Below are positions 26,599 to 34,386 of a stretch of 64,000 nucleotides of DNA, piece after piece. The notes below the pieces were generated by a model, which did no database searches, was not told the origin of the DNA, and saw only the letters and a list, made by a program, of their open reading frames with translations. Source of the DNA: Hungatella effluvii (GTDB lineage: Bacteria > Bacillota > Clostridia > Lachnospirales > Lachnospiraceae). The DNA is taken from contig NZ_QJKD01000018.1 in assembly GCF_003201875.1 (NCBI RefSeq), positions 49,883 through 113,882 of the forward strand. Reading direction: 5' to 3'. Position numbers and translations under genes: made by a program. Positions within the stretch are counted from its first letter, which is position 1, and each line of letters starts with the position of its first letter.

Positions 26599-28461
26599 TT
26601 ATTGGTTATTCTTGTCCTTTACCAATATTTTTGGAACCGTAATCATTACGATCGTTCCGGCTCCCTGCTTGCTCAAAACCTGCACGCTGTTCTTGTATCC
26701 GGTATAGATGGCGATTCGCTCCTTCACACTGTAAAGGCCGATTCCGGTCCCCTTTCGTCTCCGTTTCCCCGGCTCCGTCTCGCATCTCACCGCCCCCGCC
26801 TCAATCTGGCGGCGCACCTCCTTTAACTGACTCCTCGCCATGCCGCATCCGTTATCCGCCACGCGGAACCGGATCACCTCCGCCTCCTCCCGGATATCGA
26901 GCCGGATCTTCAGCACCCGGTCGATCCCTTCCATGCCGTACATAAAGCAGTTTTCTACCACCGGCTGCAGCGTCAGCTTGATCATGGCATAGTTATACAG
27001 TTGATCGTAATCAACCGTGCTGTCGAATTCAATCCGTTCCTTATAGCGGTTCTTCTGGATATTTACATAGGCCATGACGTGTTCCACCTCCTGCCGGATG
27101 GGGACGATCGTCTCCCCGTTTCCGATGGACAGCCGGTACAGCCGCCCCAGCGCCGCCGCGATCCGTCCGATATCAGGGCGTCCCACCTCATTTGACTTCC
27201 AGACGATATTTTCCAGTGTGTTATAAAGGAAATGGGGATTGATCTGCCCCATGAGCACCTCCAGCTCCAGTTCCTTTTTCTTCTTCTCGCTCTCCACCTG
27301 TTCTTTTATATAGTGGTTGATCTGCACCAGCATGGCATTATAGTACATCATCATGCTCTTGATCTCCCCCTGGTACGCCTCCGGTTCCACGTAGGCCTCC
27401 AAATTGCCGTCGTAGACCTCCTTCATGGAAGCGTCCAGCACCTCCACCGGCTGAAGAAACCGCCTGGATATCCAGTTGATAATGGCGATACATGCAGTCA
27501 CACAAACCACCATGGCCGCAATGATCTCTTTGAACAGACGATCGACGGGCGCGGTGGCCGCGCTTAAGGGAACCACGGTAACGATCTGCCAGTCCGCGTT
27601 ATTTAACGGGCTCAAATCCGTAATATATGGCTCATCGTTATACTTAATCTGATGGCTGCCCTCCTCCGCCGCTTCTGCAAGTTCCATGATCCGCTCCGGC
27701 ATCCGGCACGTCTCGACGGCATTCTGATCCGACGAAGAGACCAGGCGGCCGCTGCCATCCACGATGTAGACGGTCCCCTTCATTTCCTCGGCCGATGCCT
27801 TATAAAGCTGGTAGACCTGATTCTCCTCCAGCACAAAAAACTGGGTATAAAGCCACGTTCCGGTAAATGGATGCAGAATCCGGCGCATACACGTAATCAC
27901 CTGATCTGTCCTCACATCCCCTTTTTTCGTCCTGCTGAGGAAATTACTCTGCAGGGGCTGCCACTGAAACATGGACAGTTTCGTCCGGTCCACGGCGCCC
28001 ATGCCAATCATGATCCTTTTGATATCCTCTCCCTGGAAATAGGGATCCAGAAAATTATATACTTCCTTGTTATTTCCGTAGATGGCGCTGATCCGATGGC
28101 TCTTCCCCAGCGGGTCCGTCTTCAGAAAGTAGTTGTTCAGTTCATAGATATCCCGCTGCTTTTCGATGGTCGCCCTGTCGTAATCCCTGGCCAGGAAATC
28201 CTCGATCTCCGCGTCATAGGCAAATTTATCGGACACCAGCTGTACATTATACAGCAGCTCGTCTACCTGTGCAGCGATGGCGTCGGCTCTCTGGCGGATA
28301 TTTCCGATTGCCTGATTCTTCATTTCCATACGCGTCTTCAAAAACAGCACGGACGCAACCACCGTAAAGGGCAGAAGCACCCCCACCACCAGATAGAAAA
28401 ACAGCTGCTGTCTTAAGCCGCGGTTCATATAATGACTGAGCCGTTTCCACAAGTCTCTCAT
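26599..28461 (-). CDS. YesM-type sensor histidine kinase
   Basis: About 620 residues. TM1 lies near residues 18-38 (LFFYLVVGVLLPFTVVASVL), followed by a large extracellular sensor region, TM2 at about 325-345, HAMP at about 345-395, and the His_kinase domain with LMGQINPHFLYNTLENIVWK (phosphoacceptor His). HATPase follows with QPVVENCFMYGM, VADNGCGM and GTGIGLYSVKERI. The frame is open to 28509, overlapping the regulator. The ATG at 28461 is preferred: it follows an AAAGGGA-like site and starts just before TM1. It is the partner of the YesN-like regulator, and the pair should sense the glycan taken up by the ABC system. Confidence 0.92.
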   Translation of the reverse strand: MRDLWKRLSHYMNRGLRQQLFFYLVVGVLLPFTVVASVLFLKTRMEMKNQAIGNIRQRADAIAAQVDELLYNVQLVSDKFAYDAEIEDFLARDYDRATIEKQRDIYELNNYFLKTDPLGKSHRISAIYGNNKEVYNFLDPYFQGEDIKRIMIGMGAVDRTKLSMFQWQPLQSNFLSRTKKGDVRTDQVITCMRRILHPFTGTWLYTQFFVLEENQVYQLYKASAEEMKGTVYIVDGSGRLVSSSDQNAVETCRMPERIMELAEAAEEGSHQIKYNDEPYITDLSPLNNADWQIVTVVPLSAATAPVDRLFKEIIAAMVVCVTACIAIINWISRRFLQPVEVLDASMKEVYDGNLEAYVEPEAYQGEIKSMMMYYNAMLVQINHYIKEQVESEKKKKELELEVLMGQINPHFLYNTLENIVWKSNEVGRPDIGRIAAALGRLYRLSIGNGETIVPIRQEVEHVMAYVNIQKNRYKERIEFDSTVDYDQLYNYAMIKLTLQPVVENCFMYGMEGIDRVLKIRLDIREEAEVIRFRVADNGCGMARSQLKEVRRQIEAGAVRCETEPGKRRRKGTGIGLYSVKERIAIYTGYKNSVQVLSKQGAGTIVMITVPKILVKDKNNQ

Positions 28462-28483
28462 CCCGTCGTCCCTTTCGTTTCCA

Positions 28484-29719
28484 TCAGTTGTGTAGTCCCC
28501 GGTACTCATTTGGACTCATGCCGCAGTGCTTCTTAAACACCTTAATGAAGTTAGAGGCATCGGCGTATCCGGTCATCTCTGCGATCTCGTAGATTTTTAG
28601 TGACATGTCCCGCAGCAGCAGCTTGCTGTGAGCCATCCGCTTCTGTGTGATATAATCACTGAAATTAAATCCGGTTTCTTTTTTAAATACCTTCGATATG
28701 TAAGCCGGATTTTTCCGGAAATGTTCCGCCGTGGCCTCCAGTGAGACGAGATTGGAGCAGTATTCCCGGTCCAGATACTCCCGAATGGAGGTCACCAGCA
28801 TACCGGTCTTCTTCTGGCCTGCCGACAGATCCGGTGCCATGGAAGAGACGTGCTTCACCGTATTCCCGTAGATTTCTGGCAGTTTTTCCTCGCTGCCGCA
28901 CAGGCCGCTAAGTCCTGCCAAAAGAGCCAGGCCGTAGATGTCGCCGATCTCTCCCTGAATCTCTTTGATGCAGCGGCCTATGGCTTCCAGTTCTTCGTCG
29001 CTGCCACCCTTCAGTGTGATAATCCCGACCACCTTTCGGTCCCGGTTTAAGAAGAAATGTTTCTCCCAGATCATCTCCCGGCTGTTGCAGTACCGGATAA
29101 TCCGCTGCTTCAGCTGGTAGTGATCGTCCCTCTCCTCGTTTCCCACAGGCTGGGCATCCAACACAGCCATCATACAGCAGTCAAAATTCATGCCGGCGTC
29201 TTCCATCTCCTCCTTCCAGCCGTACTCTTCCTCTCCGCCCACATAGCCGTCCAGAAGATTACTGAGAACCCTGGCGTAGGACAGTTCTTTATTCTGCATG
29301 GCCGAAACCTTCAGCGACTCCAGTTCACGCCGTCTGATCCACTCTTCGTCCAGCTTCTCTTTCAGCCGGTGAAACAGCGTCTCAAACTCATCGATATCCG
29401 TAGGCTTTAAGAGATACTCCGTAACCTGGTTGCGAATGGCCATATTTAAATACTCCACATCGTTGTATCCGCTGAGAATAATGATCTTGATCTCTGGATT
29501 ATTTTCATGGAGATACTGCATCAGCTCGATCCCGTCCATCTTCGGCATTCGAATATCAGACAGCACCACATCCGGGTGCTTTTCCCCAATAATACGCACA
29601 GCCTCTTCTCCGTTCTCCGCCTGCCCGGCCACTTCAAAGCCCCATTCATTCCACGGAATCCCCCGGGCCATCCCGCGGCGGATATCTTCTTCATCATCTA
29701 CGATCAGTAACTGGTACAT
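28484..29719 (-). CDS. YesN-type response regulator with AraC DNA-binding domain
   Basis: 411 residues. N-terminal receiver (residues 1-120: LLIVDDEEDIRRGMARGIPW, VVLSDIRMPKMDGIELM with the phosphoacceptor Asp, IIILSGYNDVEYLN, LLKPTD), a middle linker, and a C-terminal AraC double helix-turn-helix (VSLEATAEHFRKNPAYISKV; LKIYEIAEMTGYADASNFIK; MSPNEYRGLHN). It is expected to activate the SBP promoter downstream. The first gene of the locus, with its own clear promoter at 29784-29812 and GAGGAGG before the start. Confidence 0.93.
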   Translation of the reverse strand: MYQLLIVDDEEDIRRGMARGIPWNEWGFEVAGQAENGEEAVRIIGEKHPDVVLSDIRMPKMDGIELMQYLHENNPEIKIIILSGYNDVEYLNMAIRNQVTEYLLKPTDIDEFETLFHRLKEKLDEEWIRRRELESLKVSAMQNKELSYARVLSNLLDGYVGGEEEYGWKEEMEDAGMNFDCCMMAVLDAQPVGNEERDDHYQLKQRIIRYCNSREMIWEKHFFLNRDRKVVGIITLKGGSDEELEAIGRCIKEIQGEIGDIYGLALLAGLSGLCGSEEKLPEIYGNTVKHVSSMAPDLSAGQKKTGMLVTSIREYLDREYCSNLVSLEATAEHFRKNPAYISKVFKKETGFNFSDYITQKRMAHSKLLLRDMSLKIYEIAEMTGYADASNFIKVFKKHCGMSPNEYRGLHN

Positions 29720-29783
29720 GGCTGTTTCCTCCTCGTCGTATTTTCATTCTGCATTTTTCATTTTCTGGGTACTTCTGTCATTT

Positions 29784-29812
29784 ATTGTATAACGTCTTTT
29801 GCTTCCTGACAA
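29784..29812 (-). promoter_or_regulatory. promoter of the two-component operon
   Basis: On the - strand, TTGTCA (29807-29812), 17-base spacer, TACAAT (29784-29789), about 65 bases upstream of the regulator start. Strong match to the housekeeping consensus. Confidence 0.7.
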
Positions 29813-29836
29813 TAAAAAATGTTTTGGGCGCGAAGA

Positions 29837-29878
29837 AAAACGAGCATGATCTACATTTAAGTATACTCTGCTCGTTTT
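29837..29878 (-). terminator. intrinsic terminator of the blaI-blaR-cupin operon
   Basis: A perfect 10-bp stem (AAAACGAGCA with TGCTCGTTTT) around a 22-base loop. On the - strand the stem ends in TTTTTCTT. It lies 55 bases after the cupin stop. Confidence 0.7.
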
Positions 29879-29932
29879 ATCCATTCTTATTATTTGTCTT
29901 TACATCTTGATGGAGGTTTTTCAGCCTCTTTC

Positions 29933-30394
29933 CTACTCCCCATCGTAATAGTCAACCTCATCATCCATCTGAAACACCTTGTTCGTCCCGCTCCCCCAGA
30001 TCCCGATCTTATTTGAATCCGGATAAATGACGGCTTCAATATCATTGTTGGTATCAAAATCGATATACGTCAGCATTTCCGCAGGGGAGGTATTGGTAAG
30101 CTTATGGGCGCCGCCGGCCTCTGCGGGGAAGAACAGTAAGTCTCCCGCTTCTACCGCCATCTCCCCTTCCGGCGTTTTTAACGTTCCGCTGCCGCTGATA
30201 ATATAAAACGTTTCTTCATTTTTACAGTGGTAATGGTACGGACAGGCGGACTTCATCGGGGGAATGTGGTAAATATTCACCACGCACTGACTGGCCTCGC
30301 CTCTCGAAACGAATGACCTCTTATGGTACTCATACTTCGCATTGGTACATTTGTGTTCTGCCTGTAACTCATTGATTTTTGCTTTTTTAATCAT
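29933..30394 (-). CDS. cupin-domain protein
   Basis: About 153 residues. Cupin motif 1 is PYHYHCKNEETFYIISGSG and motif 2 runs around GDLLFFPAEAGGAHKLTN, giving metal-ligand histidines and glutamate. Similar proteins bind sugars or act as small isomerases or sensors; the activity is unknown here. The start at 30394 has AGGAAG nine bases upstream; the longer open frame to 30475 would overlap the preceding gene. It starts one base after the M56 peptidase stop, so it belongs to the blaI-blaR operon. Confidence 0.8.
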   Translation of the reverse strand: MIKKAKINELQAEHKCTNAKYEYHKRSFVSRGEASQCVVNIYHIPPMKSACPYHYHCKNEETFYIISGSGTLKTPEGEMAVEAGDLLFFPAEAGGAHKLTNTSPAEMLTYIDFDTNNDIEAVIYPDSNKIGIWGSGTNKVFQMDDEVDYYDGE

Positions 30395-30395
30395 A

Positions 30396-32006
30396 CTATT
30401 TCTTCCTATACCTTGCAGCTGTCTCCTGTGCCCGTTTCTCTGCCCGTCTCTCAATATCCTGCTCATCCACCTCACTGTTCTTAAGATAGTTCTGTGCCTC
30501 TTCCTTTGAAATAGATTTAATGCCGGTAATCTGTCCAGTTGAGTCCCGCACGACTGTCAGATCAGCCGTTCCGGTCTCATCCACCCAAAACGCAGGGTAC
30601 CAGCCGTCAGTTTCATCAACGAACAATCTCGCTTTCTGTCCATTATAGTACAGGGCGTTTTCATCCGCACGAAATGTTATTCCGTAAGCGCCGTAATACA
30701 TATTATATTTCTTTCCGTTTTCCAGAGGCTCCGGATTGGAGTAATTGGTCTCATCTGCATAAAAAGCGTCGTAGTATTTCTGCGCTTCCTTCTCGGATAT
30801 TGCGCTTATACCAGTGATTTCTCCGGCTGAACTGCGTACAGCCAACAGATTCACTGTGCCGTTTTTATCATAATAGAACGTTTCATCAGAATATGCATCA
30901 TTGAAAAGCCTTATTTTCTGTCCCTTGTAGAGAAGTGATGTGCCATCATTGGAAATCGTAACGCCAAAGGAGGAATACTTCGCATAAATTGAGGGGTCGG
31001 GCACAAACTTGACTGCAATATCTTCTTTAATATAGATGAAATCATCCGGAATTCCTGCTGCGGCAGCGGAGGTAGCTAATGTACTTCCCACACCAGCCAC
31101 AACAGCGCAGGCGATTACCATGGAACAAACCGTTGTCTTTTTTATCTTCATAATTGCTTCGATCCTTTCTTCAATTGCATTTTTACTGAAATGGTTGCAT
31201 AACGGGGTAAGTCCGCTCTTCTTTTCCTCCATGTCAATCAGCGTAAGCGCATAGGCTGATTTCATGGTTTCTCCGAACATCCGCACGACTCGTTCATCAC
31301 AGGATAGTTCCAGATCCCGATTTGCTAATGTATACATAATCCACACCAGGGGATTAAACCAATGAATACACAGTGCGGCAGTCAGTAAAAGCTTCGTCGC
31401 TCCATCAAAACGCCGGATATGCACGTACTCGTGTGCGAGGACGTATTGTAACTTTTTCGAATCTGTCCAGTCCGTTTCTGACGGCATTAATATGACAGGC
31501 CGGAAGATTCCATAGGTGAGCGGAGCCGTTATACCGCTGGTCTGACGAATTACAACGGAACGTCTGCATTTATGCTCTGCCAGCCATCGGACTGTAAATT
31601 CATTTTCCACCGGCTGGGAAGTCATGAATTCGAAGCGGCATCTGATATAAGCTATGGCAAAATACAGCGTGCATAATGCCAGTCCGACGCCCCAGATCCA
31701 TCCCTTTGGCGTTACTCCCACGACCGCGGCAGTATTTTGTACAGCTGCCGGCGCGGTGGTGACCGGGATAACGGGCAGTACGTTTGCGATTGGAACGCCG
31801 CTGATCTGTTCTGCTCCCGAATACTTTGCCAGAGAGTAGACGCTGAACGGTGAGGGCCAGGTAAACGGCACCAGCAGCCGCGCCAGGACAAGCCCCCATA
31901 AGGCAAGGAACGTCTTTTTAGGCAGCCGGTTGATGGAAATCGCCCGAATGGCGGTTATAACAAAGATCATCACTGCAGCAGAAATACTCATTTGAATCAG
32001 GCTCAT
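30396..32006 (-). CDS. BlaR1/MecR1-like M56 metallopeptidase with a repeated C-terminal domain
   Basis: 536 residues. The N-terminal half has about five membrane segments and the gluzincin HExxH site in LAHEYVHIRRFDGATKLL, then the downstream DRDLELSCDERVV-like stretch (here NRDLELSCDERVVRMFG) carrying the third ligand. In BlaR1 this site cleaves BlaI after signal binding. The usual C-terminal penicillin-binding sensor is absent. Instead there are two tandem copies of a roughly 110-residue unit (YKGQKIRLFND...GTVNLLAVRSSAGEITGISAIS and YNGQKARLFVDE...GTADLTVVRDSTGQITGIKSIS), so the signal is probably not a beta-lactam. It overlaps the BlaI gene by four bases. Confidence 0.88.
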   Translation of the reverse strand: MSLIQMSISAAVMIFVITAIRAISINRLPKKTFLALWGLVLARLLVPFTWPSPFSVYSLAKYSGAEQISGVPIANVLPVIPVTTAPAAVQNTAAVVGVTPKGWIWGVGLALCTLYFAIAYIRCRFEFMTSQPVENEFTVRWLAEHKCRRSVVIRQTSGITAPLTYGIFRPVILMPSETDWTDSKKLQYVLAHEYVHIRRFDGATKLLLTAALCIHWFNPLVWIMYTLANRDLELSCDERVVRMFGETMKSAYALTLIDMEEKKSGLTPLCNHFSKNAIEERIEAIMKIKKTTVCSMVIACAVVAGVGSTLATSAAAAGIPDDFIYIKEDIAVKFVPDPSIYAKYSSFGVTISNDGTSLLYKGQKIRLFNDAYSDETFYYDKNGTVNLLAVRSSAGEITGISAISEKEAQKYYDAFYADETNYSNPEPLENGKKYNMYYGAYGITFRADENALYYNGQKARLFVDETDGWYPAFWVDETGTADLTVVRDSTGQITGIKSISKEEAQNYLKNSEVDEQDIERRAEKRAQETAARYRKK

Positions 32007-32374
32007 GCTCCATCCTCCCCCAGCTCCTCAACCATCTCTTTCAGCTTCTCCACCTGTTCCGCAGTCAAATTCCTTCTGCCCAGCAGAGATGCAAACAGCT
32101 TATCCACCGAGCCGTCGAAAACCTTATGCAGCAGTTCGTCTGTTTCCTGTGCCTGCACCTGCTCCTGTTTAATAAGCGCATGGCAGACAAAATTGGGATC
32201 GGTCCGTTCCACGGCTCCTTTTTTGATGCACCGTTTTAACAGCGTATAGGTGGTATTGACATTCCAGCCGTACCGCTCTTTCATCACATCGGCAACATGC
32301 TTTGCCATGCTGTCACCCTCTTTCCAGAGAACGTCCATAACCTTTATTTCACTGTCAACCAGTTTCATATCCAT
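32003..32374 (-). CDS. BlaI/MecI-family repressor
   Basis: About 123 residues. Winged helix (residues about 1-75: DSEIKVMDVLWKEGDSMAKH, NVNTTYTLLKRCIKKGAVER) and the C-terminal dimerisation helices with LLHKVFDGSVDKLFASLL. It would repress the operon by binding the dyad at 32403-32444, and be removed by the M56 peptidase. The ATG at 32374 is preferred because AAGAGGTGA lies upstream; the longer frame to 32398 would contain that site. No beta-lactamase gene follows, so the regulated trait is presumably the cupin or distant genes. Confidence 0.9.
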   Translation of the reverse strand: MDMKLVDSEIKVMDVLWKEGDSMAKHVADVMKERYGWNVNTTYTLLKRCIKKGAVERTDPNFVCHALIKQEQVQAQETDELLHKVFDGSVDKLFASLLGRRNLTAEQVEKLKEMVEELGEDGA

Positions 32375-32402
32375 TTGATTCACCTCTTTTCCTTTCATTT
32401 AT

Positions 32403-32457
32403 AAGACAGGAGTAGTATCTATACCCATATACTACTCCAGTCTTACAAGAATGTCAA
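32403..32457 (-). promoter_or_regulatory. promoter with overlapping BlaI-type operator
   Basis: On the - strand TTGACA (32452-32457), 17-base spacer, TAGTAT (32429-32434). A 16-bp inverted repeat with one mismatch (arms 32403-32418 and 32429-32444, containing AGTAGTAT/ATACTACT) covers the -10 and start site, as in blaI/mecI-controlled promoters. Confidence 0.8.
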
Positions 32458-32604
32458 TACTACAATTGTCTTATTTTTAAATTTATTTCAGAAAGAGGTA
32501 TTTTTATACGCTCTTCTGCCATCTATGGTGCCAAAACGACCCTCTGGCTGTCGCAATACTGGACCATAAAAAGGCGTGTGATGCAGATGAACGAAAAAGT
32601 GCAG

Positions 32605-32648
32605 AGAGAAGGAGCGGACCGCTGACAGCAGCGGACCACTCCTTCTCT
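32605..32648 (-). terminator. hairpin downstream of the methyltransferase gene
   Basis: AGAGAAGGAG (32605-32614) pairs with CTCCTTCTCT (32639-32648), with an inner CCGCTG/CAGCGG stem. On the - strand a TTTTT run follows a few bases beyond. About 50 bases after the stop of the 32699-33220 gene. Confidence 0.55.
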
Positions 32649-32698
32649 CCTCATACAGGCTCACGCCGCAGACTCCAGATTTATCCCGTCTTAAAACG

Positions 32699-33220
32699 TC
32701 AAATATAACGTCTGACCGTCTTCATGTACTGCCGGTATGCATCACCGAACGTGTCCATACACCACCGCTCTTCCGAGAGAATGATCCAATAAGAGGCGAT
32801 CTGGAATACAACGACAATGCCGCACAGAATTACAGACCGGGTCAGTATCACACAGCCGATAAAATACAGAAAATACGACAGGTACATCGGATTGCGTGAA
32901 AGACGGTAGAGTCCGTTCTGATTGATTCCGTCTTCGGATGGGGATGCAAAATCTTTGATTGTGACTGCGCACAATGCCAATCCCAGCAGATAAACCGCCG
33001 CTCCTGAAAAGAACTGCCAGGTGACCTCCGGTTTCACCCTGAGAAAACATAAGTACACAAAGATCGCGGCATTGGATATCTGGTAGACCCAGTATGCAAA
33101 CACTTCATTCCCCGACAATGGGGCGAAATGGGCCGCGCGTTTTACTGCCTCGCTGCTGAGTCGCGCCAGGAGGCCAAATCGTATCAGGATAAACGGGATT
33201 ATCAGGAAAAAGCCTTTCAT
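32699..33220 (-). CDS. isoprenylcysteine/phospholipid-type membrane methyltransferase family protein
   Basis: About 173 residues with four or five membrane segments. The conserved C-terminal block GLYRLSRNPMYLSYFLYFIG followed by SEERWCMDTFGDAYRQYMKT is the ICMT/PEMT-like signature (RNPMY and the E-E/GxxYxxY motifs). It would be a SAM-dependent methyltransferase acting at the membrane; the substrate is unknown. The start at 33220 follows AAAGGCGGA; an upstream ATG at 33244 is less likely. It stands with small metabolic genes on the same strand. Confidence 0.8.
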   Translation of the reverse strand: MKGFFLIIPFILIRFGLLARLSSEAVKRAAHFAPLSGNEVFAYWVYQISNAAIFVYLCFLRVKPEVTWQFFSGAAVYLLGLALCAVTIKDFASPSEDGINQNGLYRLSRNPMYLSYFLYFIGCVILTRSVILCGIVVVFQIASYWIILSEERWCMDTFGDAYRQYMKTVRRYI

Positions 33221-33274
33221 TTGCAGTCCGCCTTTCTGCCTCACTCCTGCCCTGTCCGGAGCGGTTATAAATCA

Positions 33275-33835
33275 TCACATCGGTTTTAGATTCTTGTTGA
33301 GCCGGTCCACAATCCATGAGAGACGTTTTACCCGTCCTTCCTCGGTTTTGGGGTCCAGAAATGCTTTCGTATACGTCTTTTTCACGGATAAGGACATCGC
33401 ATGGAAATTCGTACAGGCCGGTTCAAACGCCTGGAGGGCGGCCGCTAAGGAAGCGATCTGCTCCTCTGTAACCGGCTGAGGCTTAGGGGCGTCCCACTGA
33501 CCGTTTTTCCTGGCCTCCTCGATTTTCATTCTGCCGTAATCAGTCATCAGCCCCTGTTTTTCGAGGGCTTCCGTCAGCTTCTTATTTTTCTCCGACCACT
33601 TGCAGTTCGCTCTGCGCAGAGAAAAATATTTTTTATAGGTATGATTATCGATACTCTGCATCTGCCCGTCAATCCAGCCAAAACACAAGGCCTCTTCGAG
33701 AGCTTCCCCCGCCTTCACCGTTTTTTGGCCCCCTGACTTACCAAACAGCAGCCAGACGCCTTCACTCGACAGACAGTTGGCTTCCAGCCATTTCCGGAAG
33801 TGTTCTCTGTCTGGGAATTCCATTACTTCGTTCAT
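33275..33835 (-). CDS. YdeI/OmpD-associated family protein
   Basis: About 186 residues. Family pattern: REHFRKWLEANCLSSEGVWL, LEEALCFGWIDGQMQSIDNH, YFSLRRANCKWSEKNKKLTE, and a C-terminal SWIVDRLNKNLKP. Members are conserved cytosolic proteins of unclear function (one is linked to peptide tolerance in Bacillus). The ATG at 33835 has GGAGAGG upstream; the longer frame to 33892 overlaps the next gene. It is separated by 34 bases from the VOC gene upstream, so likely cotranscribed. Confidence 0.82.
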   Translation of the reverse strand: MNEVMEFPDREHFRKWLEANCLSSEGVWLLFGKSGGQKTVKAGEALEEALCFGWIDGQMQSIDNHTYKKYFSLRRANCKWSEKNKKLTEALEKQGLMTDYGRMKIEEARKNGQWDAPKPQPVTEEQIASLAAALQAFEPACTNFHAMSLSVKKTYTKAFLDPKTEEGRVKRLSWIVDRLNKNLKPM

Positions 33836-33869
33836 ATTGAAACCTCTCCTTCTGGTAAACGGCTTCTTC

Positions 33870-34232
33870 CTACTTCTTTTCGATGATCTCAAGATTCACG
33901 CCATCCGGATCGTGGATGAAGAAAAAGCGGGTATTGGGGTTCGGCTGGAATGGTCCGCTGACGATTTCCACGCCCTGTTCTTTCATGTGCTCCATCGCCT
34001 GGTCCAGATCTTCCACGGAAAGCCCCAGTGACGGACACTCTCCGTATACAACAGGCTCTGCCTCCGTATTGCAGATTAATTCAATCTCCGCCGGACCGTC
34101 TGCCATAAATGCGATCTCCGTGTGGGGGCCGCCGGGAAATCTGCGTGCCAGCTTCATCCCCACTATGTTTTCATAAAACTGGATGGACTCTTCCAAATTC
34201 TTAACGTGCAGCGTTGAAAAGATGAATTTCAT
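33870..34232 (-). CDS. VOC-family (glyoxalase-like) protein
   Basis: About 120 residues, a single glyoxalase/bleomycin-resistance fold domain: FIFSTLHVKNLEESIQFYEN, IVGMKLARRFPGG, and the C-terminal FFIHDPDGVNLEIIEKK with metal-ligand glutamate. IAFMADGPAEIELIC supplies another likely ligand. Could be a lactoylglutathione-lyase-like or other metal-dependent enzyme. The ATG at 34232 has GGAGG eight to ten bases upstream; the frame's earlier ATG lies within that site. Confidence 0.85.
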   Translation of the reverse strand: MKFIFSTLHVKNLEESIQFYENIVGMKLARRFPGGPHTEIAFMADGPAEIELICNTEAEPVVYGECPSLGLSVEDLDQAMEHMKEQGVEIVSGPFQPNPNTRFFFIHDPDGVNLEIIEKK

Positions 34233-34386
34233 GATATTTTCCTCCAAAGTATATAGTCAAACGTTGATGTCGCTTCTGCTTGTTATTATATCGTATCCGG
34301 CCACTTCTGTCACTTTCTTTTGAAACCGTCTTTCCTGCAAAAAAGCAGAATTGAAAAGTAAAAGAACGAACAGGGACGCATAGGTT

